NCBI RefSeq assembly: GCF_000471905.2
Contig: NW_006498435.1
Coordinates: forward strand, 3,773,679-3,837,678
DNA length: 64,000 nucleotides
Source: Amborella trichopoda
Lineage: Eukaryota; Streptophyta; Magnoliopsida; Amborellales; Amborellaceae
Direction of reading: 5' to 3'
Under the pieces are notes generated by a model, which was not told the DNA's origin, ran no database searches, and was given only the letters and a program-made list of their open reading frames with translations. This document shows, one piece after another, positions 1-10,235 of the stretch. How positions within the stretch are numbered: position 1 is the stretch's first letter; each line of letters opens with the position of its first letter. The translations under genes and the position numbers were made by a program.

Positions 1-570
1 ACTAAATCATAGCCATTTGACAGATACATAATTCTATTGTGATTTTTATTTTTTAACTTGGTTCTAATTATGTATAATTGTGAAGTTGTGATCCAAATTG
101 TGGAGGCATGTCACTGATTAGCAGATTTGCTGAATTTTAGAATTGTGTCCTCTGTTGGCATGACTTTTGGCCGATCAAATGGAGTCTAATTGCTCCCAAA
201 CCTCTTCCATTTGAAAGATAAGTATATTGGCTTAAAGTTCCATGTGGAAATCATTTTGAGATGCCCTCTAGATTGAGAGTTGTACCTTTGATAAGAGGGA
301 CATGTCACTGTATTAGAATGCAGGAATTCCAGCACCAACATTTATGTTATGACTAAGTGTTGATAGATCAAATGGCTATCAATTGACTTCACACCACCTT
401 TGGGTGAGAGATAACTGTGTCTACTTTAATTGTTGTTTTATGACTAGGTTGAGATTCTTTATAAACCGGAAGCTATGTCTAATTCTGTGAGACTAACACC
501 CCTAAATTAGTGAATGTTATGACGTAATGAACGCTGTAGTGAATGCTCAAGATGTGAGACCCGACACAGA

Positions 571-920
571 TGTGATATTCATGTAATGAATAGGAATACT
601 AATTAGTGAGGGCCACATGATATTCATATAATGAATGTGAATACTAATTAGTGAGTTCCATGTGATATTCATGTAATGAATGTGAATACTAATTAGTGAG
701 TGCCATGTGATATTCATGAATGAGAATACTAATTAGTGAGTGCCATGTGATATTCATGTAATGAATGTGCATACTAATTAGTGAGTGTCATGTGATATTC
801 ATGAATGAGAATACTAATTCGTGAGTGCCATGTGATATTCAAGTAATGAATGTGAATGCTAATTAGTGAATGCAATGTAATATTCATATGATGAATGTGA
901 ATTCTATACAATGAGTGCCA
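571..920. repeat. 45/40-bp minisatellite, eight copies
   Basis: Eight head-to-tail copies start at 571, 616, 661, 706, 746, 791, 831 and 876. Six are 45 bp and two (706 and 791) are 40 bp; the short form lacks 5 bp after TGATATTCATG. The unit begins TGTGATATTCATG and contains ATACTAATTAGTGAG. Copies are very similar except the first and last, as expected for an array grown by unequal exchange or slippage. Confidence 0.92.
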
Positions 921-1687
921 AATGGTGAATTTCAAGTGTTAATCATGTAATAGGCGTAAACGCCGAGTGATGGAAGTCAAGTGGAGTGTGACCTGATGTT
1001 ATGCTTCAAGCATGAACCTTTTTTGTTTGATAATTGTAAAAGCAATGTAAGTGATGCTATACAGGGGTTACCCATGGTAGTATGATGCTATCTAATAAGA
1101 AAGTGATGCCGACAGTGTTCCCTAACTTCCTATGATAGGAGGGGAGTTAGGTTGAAAGTGTAATGGGTGGGTCGCAACCCTCGAAATTCAGTGTAATGTG
1201 TGAAATGAGTAGTGAACCGTGCCTTGCAAGGCAGTGCCTATCAAAAGCCCCAAAGTGCTAGGAACTGGTGCGTGAGTGCAAGGGCATTACTGAATGAATC
1301 ACTCATTGTCATTGCCCTCCCTCCTGAGTGATAGTAGAAGTCCTAAGTAGTAAGATTGGCTTGGCCTAATAAATAGGGCTTTTACTTCGGAAGTAGGTGA
1401 TTTAAGGACTGCGTGATTGATACTTGATGTATGTAAGTGGATTTAGAAACTGTGTATCACAAATTTTATGAAGTGCAGTGGAATATAGGAATACGTGTAC
1501 ATATGTGCAAGGGTAAGCAGGGAATCTGGAAACTTATGTATTAGAATCCATAACTAGTTAGTCCATGTTAATGGTGGAAATGCTTACAAAATCCTCTTGT
1601 GAATCTATTCTAAGTGAAATAGGATTTGACCAAATATTAGATTGTAGCTTTGGAGATATTGTTTATGCTTGTGATAAGTGATTTATT

Positions 1688-1825
1688 GGCATGCTTTGAG
1701 TATATTGCATGAATGGCTGTTAACATGGTGATATCTCTGGTGATCTGGTATTTCTCGGCATTCTTTGGGCATATTGCATTAGCTAAAATATGTGACTTCC
1801 CGACAATGCTTTGTGTAAATTGCAT
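1688..1825. repeat. Three diverged copies of a 23-bp motif
   Basis: GGCATGCTTTGAGTATATTG at 1,688 recurs in altered form near 1,757 and 1,802, each time ending in TTGCAT. Spacing is irregular (about 69 and 45 bp), so this is a degraded short-repeat cluster and not a clean array. Confidence 0.55.
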
Positions 1826-1850
1826 CGCTCGAGATAGGTAGTTGCCTGAG

Positions 1851-1935
1851 ATATGTAATTGACTTGAAATGTGTGATTGACCTGAATTATGAGATTGACC
1901 TGAGATATATGATTACCTGAGTTATATGATCGATT
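1851..1935. repeat. 18-bp tandem repeat
   Basis: Four to five copies of an 18-bp unit such as ATGTGTGATTGACCTGAA run head to tail and become degenerate to the right. Together with the neighbouring motif cluster this marks the E LTR as rich in short slippage repeats. Confidence 0.7.
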
Positions 1936-2699
1936 TGCGAGATATGGGTTTGGCCTGATAGATAGGGCTAAAGAGTGGGTTGTGTATGTTGCTTTTTGTT
2001 ATGCTCTCTTGTTTGTGTTGATCTATTGAATTTGATATATTGCTAGTGTATAGGATATCTGATATCTTATATTGTGCCTGCTACCATGAAAAGCATCATC
2101 CAATAATTGAGACATAATTGTGATGCATGACTCCTATTTTATGAGCATGGCTTAGAAGCTTTGATATGAGTTGTGACATAGTATCCATAAGAAGTGAAGC
2201 ATGATGTTGTGATCTACTTACTGGGATTTTTAGCTCATTCCATTGCTTCCAATCTTGTAGATTTTCTGCTGCAGGTCGAGGATAATGGGAGGTGATCCAG
2301 TTTAGTGGACTGAAAGCCTATGCTCGACGAGTGGATCTCTGTTCTTGTGTAGGTGTTTGTTAGTCATCGGCCATGCAGTTGTTGTTTTATGAAGTTATGT
2401 ATTTTGTGGTCGGGCCTATAGTGCCTTGGATGAATTGTAATATTTTGGATATTGTTTATGACCTTGGAGAATGTATATGGATATTAAATGGTTTTAATTT
2501 ATACAGCTTTTGGTACGTTTCTGGTGGGTGTTTTGCTTTGTTTCTTGTGGTTTGCTTTGATTCTGCATTTTTAACACGTGTTGATGCCACTCCCACCTGA
2601 GTGACGTACGTGACCTCCAGTTAGGATCTCGCACCCTGCCGCCACCGGCTTCTCCCTCTGGTTTGGGTACGGCAGGGGTTAGGGGGTGGGGTCGTGATA

Positions 2700-2894
2700 G
2701 TATCACAGTATCGATAGTATTACAGAATCGGTATCACAATATCGGTATGACAGTATCGATATCACAGTATCACAATATTAGTATCATAGTATCAGTATCA
2801 CAGTATGACAGTATCACACTATCACAGTATCTGTATCACAGTATCGATATCACAATATTATAGTATCGGTATCACAGTATTACAGTATCACACG
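2700..2894. repeat. GTATCACA/GTATCG simple-repeat array
   Basis: About 195 bp consist almost wholly of the blocks GTATCACA, GTATCG and GTATGACA in irregular order. The array starts at the GTATCA that follows the putative LTR end, where a Met-tRNA primer site would be expected. Confidence 0.88.
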
Positions 2895-2937
2895 TTTTGC
2901 AATTTCAAGCAGCGACGTCCTATCATAAACAGGGACG

Positions 2938-3880
2938 TAACTTTTGATCAGTTCATAATTCGGAGACTATTCTAAAACCAATTTTTTAATACACATGTAT
3001 ATCTCTCATATGGAGGTGGTTTGAAAGCGTTTGGACCTCGTTTGGCCCTTCAAAAGCTCAGTAGAGTGGAGGCATATCATCTGAAACCTGTTGTGCAGTT
3101 GAGACAGTGGCATGTCCGAACAAGCCGGTTATAACTCTCAATCCATAAAGTATTTAAAAATGGTTTCAAAACCAAAGTTTAAGTAAAAGTGTATATCCTT
3201 CCAACAAAGATAGTTTGAATGTATTTGGACTCCATTTGGTCATTCAAAGGTTCATGACAACAAGGTGACAGTTCCGAGAGTTGAGTGGACTTCGCCAATA
3301 GTGACCTATCCTCACAAATTTATACATAACTTTCAATCTAGAAGAATCTCGAAATAAATTCGACATGCAACTTTAAGCACACACAGAGATATTTCAAATG
3401 GCTATAGTTTGAAGGCAATTGGATTGGTTAATCAAAACCCATTACAATAGTGGCAACAGTTAGATATTTCAGTGAGGTCTACTAATAGTTAAATACTTGC
3501 ACATTTTAGGGCCTAACTTCTCATTTGCAGAGAATTGGAGCAATATTTAAACATGAACATTTTAGTATACTGACATATATTTCCAATGGCAGTGATTTTA
3601 GGTCATTTTAACCTCATTTGGCTTTCCAAAGCTTATTACAAAATCATGAATGTTTCTAGAAATTCACAGTGTCACATGGAACGCTTCAAAGGATACCGAA
3701 TAACTTTCAAATCACAGTAGGCATCCTCATGCAATATCTTCCATTTTATTTTAGGCATACAGAGATAATTTTTCTTCATATTTTTGTGGGCAATAAGCTC
3801 ATTCTCAACACTAAAACCCCCCCATACAATAGAGATATCAGTTTAGTGAAATATTGCATAAACGTTTCTGCAATATACTC
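2938..3880. repeat. Ancient tandem array of about 185-196 bp units
   Basis: Five diverged units can be followed by two anchors. Anchor one is ATAACTTTCAATC-like, near 2,938, 3,131, 3,325, 3,513 and 3,700. Anchor two is TTTGGACTCCATTTGG-like, about 85 bp further on in the first four units. Spacing is 185-196 bp. Similarity is low, so the array is old. It probably lies in the LTR or leader of D or E. Confidence 0.6.
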
Positions 3881-4249
3881 ATTTCTATCACCCATCTCAT
3901 GCTTGTAAGTATTTAATTTCATGCTTCTACAAACTTGGTGCAATGGTGGTTGATCCACTTATCTAGTGTGCAAAGGTGCCTCCAAATTCCCCTCTCATGA
4001 TCCACTTCAAGCTTCTTGCAGTGGCTCTTCAATGGAGTCACAGTGGGCTCTAAGTGTTGGGCACTTAGAGAGAGAGAGAGAGGATGGTGGTGGAGGGGGG
4101 ACAGGGGGGAGGAGAGAGAGCTTAAGTATTCCCAATGTGAGAAGGTGGGTAACACTGTGGCTGATCATGCATGGTTCTGACATGCGCGGTATTGACACAT
4201 ACGGCATGACAAGTACGTCTTTGACACGCACAGTGGTGGTACAGCTCAA

Positions 4250-4458
4250 CTTCACTGCTGTGCGCACTTTCTCTGTCACGCGCATTCTCATTGTCGTGCG
4301 CACTTTCGTTGCCACACTCTCTCGCTGTCCAGCGCACTTTTACTATTGGACATACTTGTTGTCACACGCACTTTCATTGCCGCGCAGTCTCACTGCCGCA
4401 CGCACTTGCAGCCATGCACACTTTCACTGTCGTGCGCTTTCACTACCTCACGCTCTTT
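4250..4458. repeat. 18-bp tandem repeat in the U3 of D
   Basis: About a dozen diverged copies of an 18-bp unit (CTTTCACTGTCGTGCGCA-like) lie just inside the 5' end of the D LTR (minus strand). Because 18 is a multiple of three, frames stay open by chance on both strands; I do not read these as genes. Position in U3 allows an enhancer-like role, which is inference. Confidence 0.75.
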
Positions 4459-4559
4459 TAGGCAGGGAAAATCTTGGTCCTTATATCACACCCCCTTAAA
4501 AAGGATTTTTTCCTCAAAATCATTAGTTAATCAAATAGATGGGGGTGTCCATCTCGGAT

Positions 4560-4960
4560 CATATCCTGCTGTTTCGATGTTGATTATTCTCTTGAATGAT
4601 ACTGTCATAACACATGGACAAGAGGGATTTATTTATTGCGCAAAACCTGCACCCTTCTATCAAGTATTTCAATTGGTTGCTTGTCATACGTCAAATCTTC
4701 TCTGATCGGGATTGGCTCATACTTCAAGACATGGAACTGGTCCGGTTGAAATTTCCTCAACAGTGAAACGTGAAAAATGTCATGAATGTTAACCAACTCG
4801 AGTGGTAGTGCCCGTTAATAAGCCACAATTTTGATTCTTTCTAAAATTTTGAAGGGTCCAATAAATCGTGGACTCAGTTTTCCCTTTTTGCCAAATCTCA
4901 TAATGGCCTTAGTTGGCGATACTTTCAAGAAGACTCGATCACCCACTTCAAATTTGAGGC
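4560..4960 (-). pseudogene. D: GPY/F-like module and chromodomain remnant
   Basis: Downstream of the integrase core the minus strand encodes a stretch with FIGPFKILERI (GPY/F-like module, about 4,820-4,900), then EPIPIREDLTYDKQP followed by EILDRRVQVLRNK, typical of the integrase-linked chromodomain of Tekay/Del chromoviruses. Chromodomains of this kind steer integration to marked chromatin. It is broken by several changes. Confidence 0.82.
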
Positions 4961-5199
4961 CTCTTCTACGATGATCGATATAACTCTTCTGTCGACTTTG
5001 GGTTGTTTTGAGCTTTTCTGGAATTATAGCAATCTTTTCTGATGTTATCTGGACAATTTATGGCCCTAACAGTCTCCTTTCACTAACTTCGTCTCAACAT
5101 ACTGGTGATCTGCACTTCCTCCCATACAGGGCCCCAAAAGGTGCCATCTGAATACTGACCTGAAAATTCTTGTTATATGCAAACTCTACTAAAGGAAGT

Positions 5200-6048
5200 G
5201 ATCATCCCAGCTTCCTTTAAAATTAGTAACACAGGCCCTCAACTTATCTTCCAAGATCTGAATAGTCCTTTCAGACTGTCCGTCAGTCTAGGGGTGGAAA
5301 GTAGTACTAAAAGTGAGTTTTATCCCTAAGGCTGTTTGTAGGCGATTCCAAAATCTTGAAGTAAACCTCGAATCCCTGTCAGGCACAATGCTAATAGGTA
5401 CTCTATGCAGTCTTACTATCTCTTTGATGTATAACTGTGCCAGTTTATCCAGGGTATAGGTGGTGCAGATTGGTAAGAAATGAGCAGCTTTAGTTAATTG
5501 GTCCACAATGACCCAAACACTGTCGTGCCCAATGCCTGATCTAAGTAGGCTAGACACAAAGTCTTGGTGATGTGTTCCCACTTCCACTGTGGTATGGGTA
5601 AGGGTTGTAATAGACCGGTAGGTTTCTGATGTTCAACATTCACTTGCTGACTTGTCAAACACTTAGAAACAAATTGTCCCACTTCCCTCTTCATGTTATT
5701 CCACCAGAAAGTCTTCTTTAGGTCCTAATACATTTTTGTTCTCCATGGGTGTACCATGTAACGGGAGTGGAGTTCTTCTTCCAAAATAGCCCTTTTTACA
5801 TTTTCCTCATTCGAGACACATACACGATCTTTAAACCTCAACAATTCATCACTGCCAATAGCGAAGTCTTCCTTTCCTTTCGACTTTATTTCTTTGAGAA
5901 TTTCCTTAAACTTGAGATCTCTTTTTTGTGCCACTCGTATCAGTTGAAGGAGCTGGGGCTCCACCGTTAAACATGAAATTGTTCCCACCCCATCACTAAG
6001 GGGTAGAGTCCGGTGCCATTCTACTGCCTCTTCCAATAATTTCATCTC
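5200..6048 (-). pseudogene. D: integrase remnant
   Basis: The minus strand shows an HHCC-type zinc-binding region (around 5,640-5,800, with VHPWRTKMY) followed by the catalytic core (about 5,230-5,600). The core has VIVDQLTKAAHFLPI around the first acidic residue and ISIVPDRDSRFTSRFW around the second. Such integrases insert the cDNA copy into the genome. The family match is clear; the copy is broken. Confidence 0.9.
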
Positions 6049-6411
6049 TCAGACCATCATGTGAGCCACTGATACCACGGGCTTCCTACTCAAGGTGTCT
6101 ACTACAACGTTTGTCTTACCCGGGTAGTAGTCGATGGTACAGTCATAGTCATTTAACAAGTCCATCCATCGTCTTTGTCTCATGTTCAACTCTTTTTGAG
6201 AATATAAATACTTGAGGCTCTTATAGTCAGTGAACACTTTAAATTGGGTCCCATACAGATAATGCCTCAAAATTTTCAAGGCAAACACCATAGTTGCAAG
6301 CTCCAAATCGTGTGTTGGATAATTTTGCTCATACGGCTTTAACTGCATGGAGGCGTAAGCTATGACATTTCTTCTCTGGATCAACACACATCCAGGCCCT
6401 TCATGCGAGGC
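6049..6411 (-). pseudogene. D: RNase H remnant
   Basis: The minus-strand translation shows hallmarks of a Ty3/gypsy RNase [21 protein letters not shown], then [29 protein letters not shown] and the connection-like end of the form [16 protein letters not shown]. The domain would degrade the RNA strand during reverse transcription. Its N-terminal residues adjoin element C at 6,412. It is a fossil. Confidence 0.9.
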
Positions 6412-7387
6412 TAGTCAGATGCCTCGATCTCGCCTACCCGGATCTAAGTGATCGGTTGACACATGTCCCGGGTTCAGAAGATCAGGAACTGAGATTGCTC
6501 TCTGGAGAACCTTGTTCATTGAACAAGGGCAGGTGCCTAATTAGTGAGAGTGGAATTTTATTCATGAGGTGGAGACTAACCTCACCTGGGTCCGTGACTT
6601 ATTCCGGTTGACTCTCGCGGGCACCCTCTTAGATCATCAATGGAAAGCCCCCTAGCTGCTTCAGCTAGTTCCGAATCGCCTCCCTTGACCTGCAATCTCC
6701 TTGTTTTCTGCACAACACTATCATGGTTAACTTGCAAGACAAGTGGGTCGAAGGACCCACCCTTGTCTTAGGGCAATGCACATTCATATGACAGAGAAGG
6801 TGAGAAATTAGGGTAACGAAGAAGAAGATTTGAATAAATAAATAAAAGAGAAGAGAACTTGATAAGGGGACGAGACTAGCTTGATAGCTGGACCAGTATA
6901 GTGACCGACTCAAGGTGGTAGCAAGACAAGCATGGTAACTAAGACCGACTCGACAACAATACTACTCGAAATCAAGATTGATATGACTGTCCTAATTTGG
7001 TGTGGAAGCAAGACGGGCATACTACACAGGACCAGCACGACAGCAATACTGCTCGACAGTCAGACTACGATGATAGTGCCAGACTGACTCTACCCCTCAA
7101 TAAAGCGAGAATGAGGAGTGAAAAAGAAAAGAGAATGAAGAGAAGGTGCGAGACAGTAAAGACGGAGGATCCCGACGGCATTGAGCATTGCCACCCACAG
7201 CTGTGGAGTAATAGTGTTACAGCCCCTGGACGGCGCTGGACACTGCTGCGCATGGTGAAAGGGACAGGCAGTGAACTTCAGACGGCATTAGGCATCGCCA
7301 TTAGCGACATGAGACGGCAGAAAATCCCTTGCAGGTAGCGATAGGAATCGTAATTGGCAATACGAGAAGGTAGTACATCCCTTGCGA

Positions 7388-7690
7388 GCGGCGATAGCTT
7401 CTGGTGAGGCGCATGACGATAGCTTCTCACGAAGCACACGACAATAGCGTCTCGTAAAGTGCATGGCAATAAGAGTCGAACATGAGAGAAGCTTGCGGAT
7501 GACGATAAGCACCGAACGCATGAAAGACGCTTGCACACGGCGATAGGCACCGATCGCATGAAAGAAGCATATGCACGGCGATGGGCACCGAGTGCACGAA
7601 AGAGGCCTGTGCACGACGATAAGCATCAAGCGCATGAAAGAAGCCTGAGGACGGTGATCGGCATTGTGGTGTCCCTTCATGGGCTATAAT
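7388..7690. repeat. C-type U5 array: 26-bp then 38-bp units
   Basis: Three copies of a 26-bp unit (GCGCATGACGATAGC-like, 7,388-7,465) are followed by about five copies of a 38-bp unit (CACGGCGATAGGCACCGA then GCATGAAAGAAGC). The same two unit types recur in C's 5' LTR. The 26-bp unit also recurs upstream of C's antisense promoter at 53,060-53,320, on the same strand. Confidence 0.85.
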
Positions 7691-8076
7691 AGACATCACC
7701 GTCTACGATAGGCATGCAATGGGGTGAGACCCCTGCGGGCGGCATTAGGCATCACCTTCTACACTTACATGGAATGTCGAGGATGCGCCTATAGAGGGCG
7801 ATGAGCAGCGCTGTCTGTGAACTTCTTTGAGAGATAGAGACGAACGAAGAAAGGCAGAAAGAAGCTCGTGCATGGCACTGCCATCGCTATGCACGACATG
7901 CGAAACCACAGGAAGGGGAAACAAAGAAAAGAAAAGAAAGAGGCATGCATGACACTACCACTGTTGTGCATAGCCTCTGAGAAAAACTTAGATGGAAGAG
8001 AAAGAGAAGAAGAGAGAGAAGAGAAGAGAGGAAAGAAGATAAGAAAGAGAAAGAGATTTACCTTAAGACTAGGGGT

Positions 8077-8081
8077 GTCGA
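8077..8081. repeat. Target site duplication of A, left copy (eroded)
   Basis: GTCGA precedes the A terminus; ACTGA follows the other terminus at 28,358-28,362. The undisturbed site in C's other LTR reads GCCGA. All differences are C-to-T or G-to-A, as decay of methylated cytosines would give. The target duplication is therefore plausible though no longer identical. Confidence 0.65.
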
Positions 8082-8929
8082 TGGTTAGGTGCCTCGATCT
8101 CGCCCTCCAGATCCTTTGCGGATGGAGCAGTGCTCGTCTTGGGTTTTGTGACTTTTTTGAGATCGCTCTCTCGGGAACCTCGTTCAAAAATAGGGGCAGG
8201 TGTTACCAACTGGTGACAGAGGAATTTAAAGGTGGGTTCGAGACTAACTTAGGCTGGCTCACTTGGGCACCCTCTTAGATCACGAAGAAAGCCCTCCAGT
8301 AATAAAACTGGTTCAGAATCGCCTCCCTTGGCCTGTTTTCTTCTTATTTTCTTCTTTTCTGCAATCACACACATATATGGCAGAGGTTATAAGACAGGGG
8401 GGTCAGACCTCACCCTTTTCCTCATTGATGAATGTACACAAGCATGCTCATTCAAAAAGAAGAAGAGAAGAAATATGGGGGAGAGAGGAATTCGACTAAG
8501 CGAGAGGATCAAGGCAGTGATTAGGCTGGTGGATAATTGGCCTAACGTGGTAGAAAAATGGGCTCAGTAACTAAGATTAGCTCACATGATCACTACTAGA
8601 CGTCATTACCAGTATTGACTAGCTAAGCACGATGATCGGTCTGTCGTGGTAATAAGGCAGGCCAAGTAATCTTGACACAAAAACATTCTGGCTATACGAC
8701 AAGACTACCATGGGAGGCTAACCTTAGTCCCTTTAGTCGAACGAAAGAGTGGCAAAAGTAAGATATGACGAAAGAATAAGAAGAAAAGAAGAGAAAGAAG
8801 GAAGGAGGGAGAAGAAGGGAAGGGAAGAATATGAAAGACGAGAGGATAAAGGAGAGAGAGGGAAGGAAGGCATAGTCAGGCTAAGCATTACCGATTGTAT
8901 TGTATAGAGGAGAAGAGAGAGGAGGCACA

Positions 8930-9600
8930 GTTGGTGGTAGGCTTCACCGACTGACAGAAGAGGAGAGAGGAAACCAGTTGGCACTAGGCTTCACCGACTG
9001 AGAGAAGAGGAGAGGGAAAACCAGTCGGTGTTAGGCTTCACCGACTGACATAAGACGAGAGAGAAAATCACTCAACACTAAGCTTCACCGACTGATAGAA
9101 GAAGAGAGAGAAAACCAGTCGGTGCTAAGCTTCATCGACTGACAGAAGAAGAGTGAAATCAAGTCGGTGCTATGTTTCAACAACAGAATGAGAGAGAGCT
9201 TTCGTGTCGGCACTGGGTCTCAATGACTGATAGAAGAAGAGAGAGAGATCCAATCGGCACTGGGTCTCACCGACTGACAGAAGAAGAGAGAGAAATTCAA
9301 TCGGTGATATACTCGACGACTAACTGAAGAAGAGAGAGAAATCAAGACAGCATTGGGTCTCACCAATTGACAGAAGAAGAGAGAGAAAACTAGTTTGTGC
9401 TAATTTTAATCTATTGATAAAAGAAGAGAGAAAAATCTAGTCGGTGCTAGGTCTCATCGACTGACAAAGGAAGAGAGAGAAAACTAGCTGATGCCACATT
9501 TTATCAACTAACAGAAGAAGAGAGAGAAATTTAGTCGGTGTTGGGTCTCGTTGACTGACAGAAGAAGAGAGAGAAAACCAACCGACGCTAGGCCTTGCCA
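8930..9600. repeat. A-type U5 hairpin array, about 47-bp unit
   Basis: About 14 copies of a 47-50-bp unit run through U5. Each has the mirror pair CACCGACTG and CAGTCGGTG around a purine-rich spacer (AGAAGAAGAGAGAGAAA). At 9,022-9,047 the arms form a perfect 9-bp stem with an 8-nt loop (TTAGGCTT). The core CAGTCGGTGCTAGG resembles the core of the internal array at 14,385-14,745. It corresponds to 26,340-26,995 in the other LTR. Confidence 0.88.
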
Positions 9601-10075
9601 TTTGCAATAGAAGGAGACAAATAGAGATAAAGATGAGAAAAAGAGAGAGAAAGAGATAAAGCCGAGAAGAGAGGTTGAGAGAGAAAGAGATAGAGATGAG
9701 AGGAGAAGATGAGAGATAGATAGAGACAAGAAGAGAATATGAGAAGATGAGACAGAAAGAGATAAATACGAGAAGAGAAGATGAGACAGAGATAGAGACG
9801 AGAAAAGAAGATAAGAGAGAAAGAGATAAAGATGAGAAGAGAGGATGAGAGAGAAATAGAGACGAGAAGAGATGAGAGATAAGATATAAATATGAGAAGA
9901 GAGGATGAGAGAGAAATAAAGATGAAAAGAGAAGATGAGAGAGAAAGAGATAAAGATAAGAAGAGAGGATGAGGGAGAAATAGAGATGAGAAGAGAGGAT
10001 GAGAGAGAAAGAGATAACGATGAGAAAAGAGGGGAGGAGAGATAAATGAGGGGAGGAGAGAGAAAATAATGGAGG
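9601..10075. repeat. AG-rich array, about 33-36-bp unit
   Basis: About a dozen copies of a purine-only unit (GAGAAGAGAGGATGAGAGAG then AAAGAGATAAAGAT). On the sense strand of A this is a long pyrimidine tract between the start of U5 and the hairpin array. It corresponds to 26,996-27,535. Translated frames are low-complexity and not genes. Confidence 0.9.
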
Positions 10076-10173
10076 AGAGAGAAAGTTACCTACTCGAAAG
10101 GTACCAGCCCCTTTCTTCTCTCTCCTCTCTCCCTCTCCAAGAAGTACTCACAAACTCAAGCAAGAATGGAAAT

Positions 10174-10235
10174 TTTATTGAATCAATGAAAAATGAACCG
10201 AACCTCTTTATAATTTAGCTTTCCATGTTTATATA
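10174..10235 (-). promoter_or_regulatory. A 3' LTR: TATA box and poly(A) signal
   Basis: On the minus strand TATATAAA (10,228-10,235) is followed 50 bases on by AATAAA (10,174-10,179), so the R region is short. The arrangement matches TATATAAA at 31,245 and 48,098 in B. AATAAA also sits at 27,632-27,637 in A's other LTR. These would start and end the sense (genomic) RNA. Confidence 0.7.

Larger units (their letters stand above)
1..2699 (+). mobile_element. Right part of a Tekay/Del-like LTR (element E)
   Basis: This stretch is noncoding and I find no credible gene on either strand. It ends at about 2,699 with GGGTCGTGATA, which resembles the 3' end of LTRs of Tekay/Del chromoviruses (typically GTCGTGACA). 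GTATCA follows, the core of the initiator-Met primer site used by those elements (TGGTATCAGAGC). The left end lies outside the window. It holds three short tandem arrays, annotated separately. The family call rests on the terminus only, so confidence is moderate; it could be other repeat DNA. Confidence 0.42.
2895..4490 (-). mobile_element. 3' LTR region of chromovirus D
   Basis: Read on the minus strand, the pol region of D is followed by a purine-rich tract (TTTTTAAGGGGG) and then TGTGATATAAGG, which looks like a polypurine tract next to an LTR start at 4,490. The LTR would extend toward lower coordinates. Its other end is not visible, because the second LTR is outside the window, and part of 2.9-3.9 kb could belong to E instead. 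No gene is credible here; open frames in 3.9-4.7 kb come from short repeats. Confidence 0.5.
4491..6411 (-). mobile_element. Chromovirus D, Tekay/Del-like Ty3/gypsy, 3' half of pol
   Basis: On the minus strand the order is RNase H, integrase (zinc-binding, catalytic core, GPY/F-like module) and chromodomain, then the polypurine tract and LTR. This order and the chromodomain place it among plant chromoviruses, most like Tekay/Del. The element is broken, with around ten disabling changes in the visible part. At 6,411/6,412 it is cut by element C within the RNase H region; the rest of pol and gag should lie beyond the right edge of the window, on the far side of C. Confidence 0.88.
6412..8081 (-). 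mobile_element. C: 3' LTR, U5-side part
   Basis: Matches 62,095-63,737 along its length, starting at the LTR terminus (TAGTCAGATGCC here, TGGTCGGATGCC there). It contains the C-type U5 array and an AG-rich stretch (7,900-8,070). It stops at 8,081 where A enters. Open frames in this part are chance frames of the arrays. Confidence 0.9.

Noticed and set aside
2373-2600. A 75-residue frame with hydrophobic stretches near the E LTR end.
   Set aside because: Short, no start context or relative, lies in LTR-type noncoding DNA.
3966-4499. A 177-residue plus-strand frame and overlapping minus-strand frames.
   Set aside because: Frames over the 18-bp array in the D LTR; open on several frames at once, no family match.
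4491-6411. Chromovirus D as the source of pol for A, B and C.
   Set aside because: D belongs to a lineage that primes from Met-tRNA and has a different LTR type; A, B and C prime from tRNA-Arg. D is also broken.
7868-8278. A 136-residue plus-strand frame.
   Set aside because: It crosses the C/A junction at 8,081/8,082 and an AG-rich stretch, so it cannot be an old gene.
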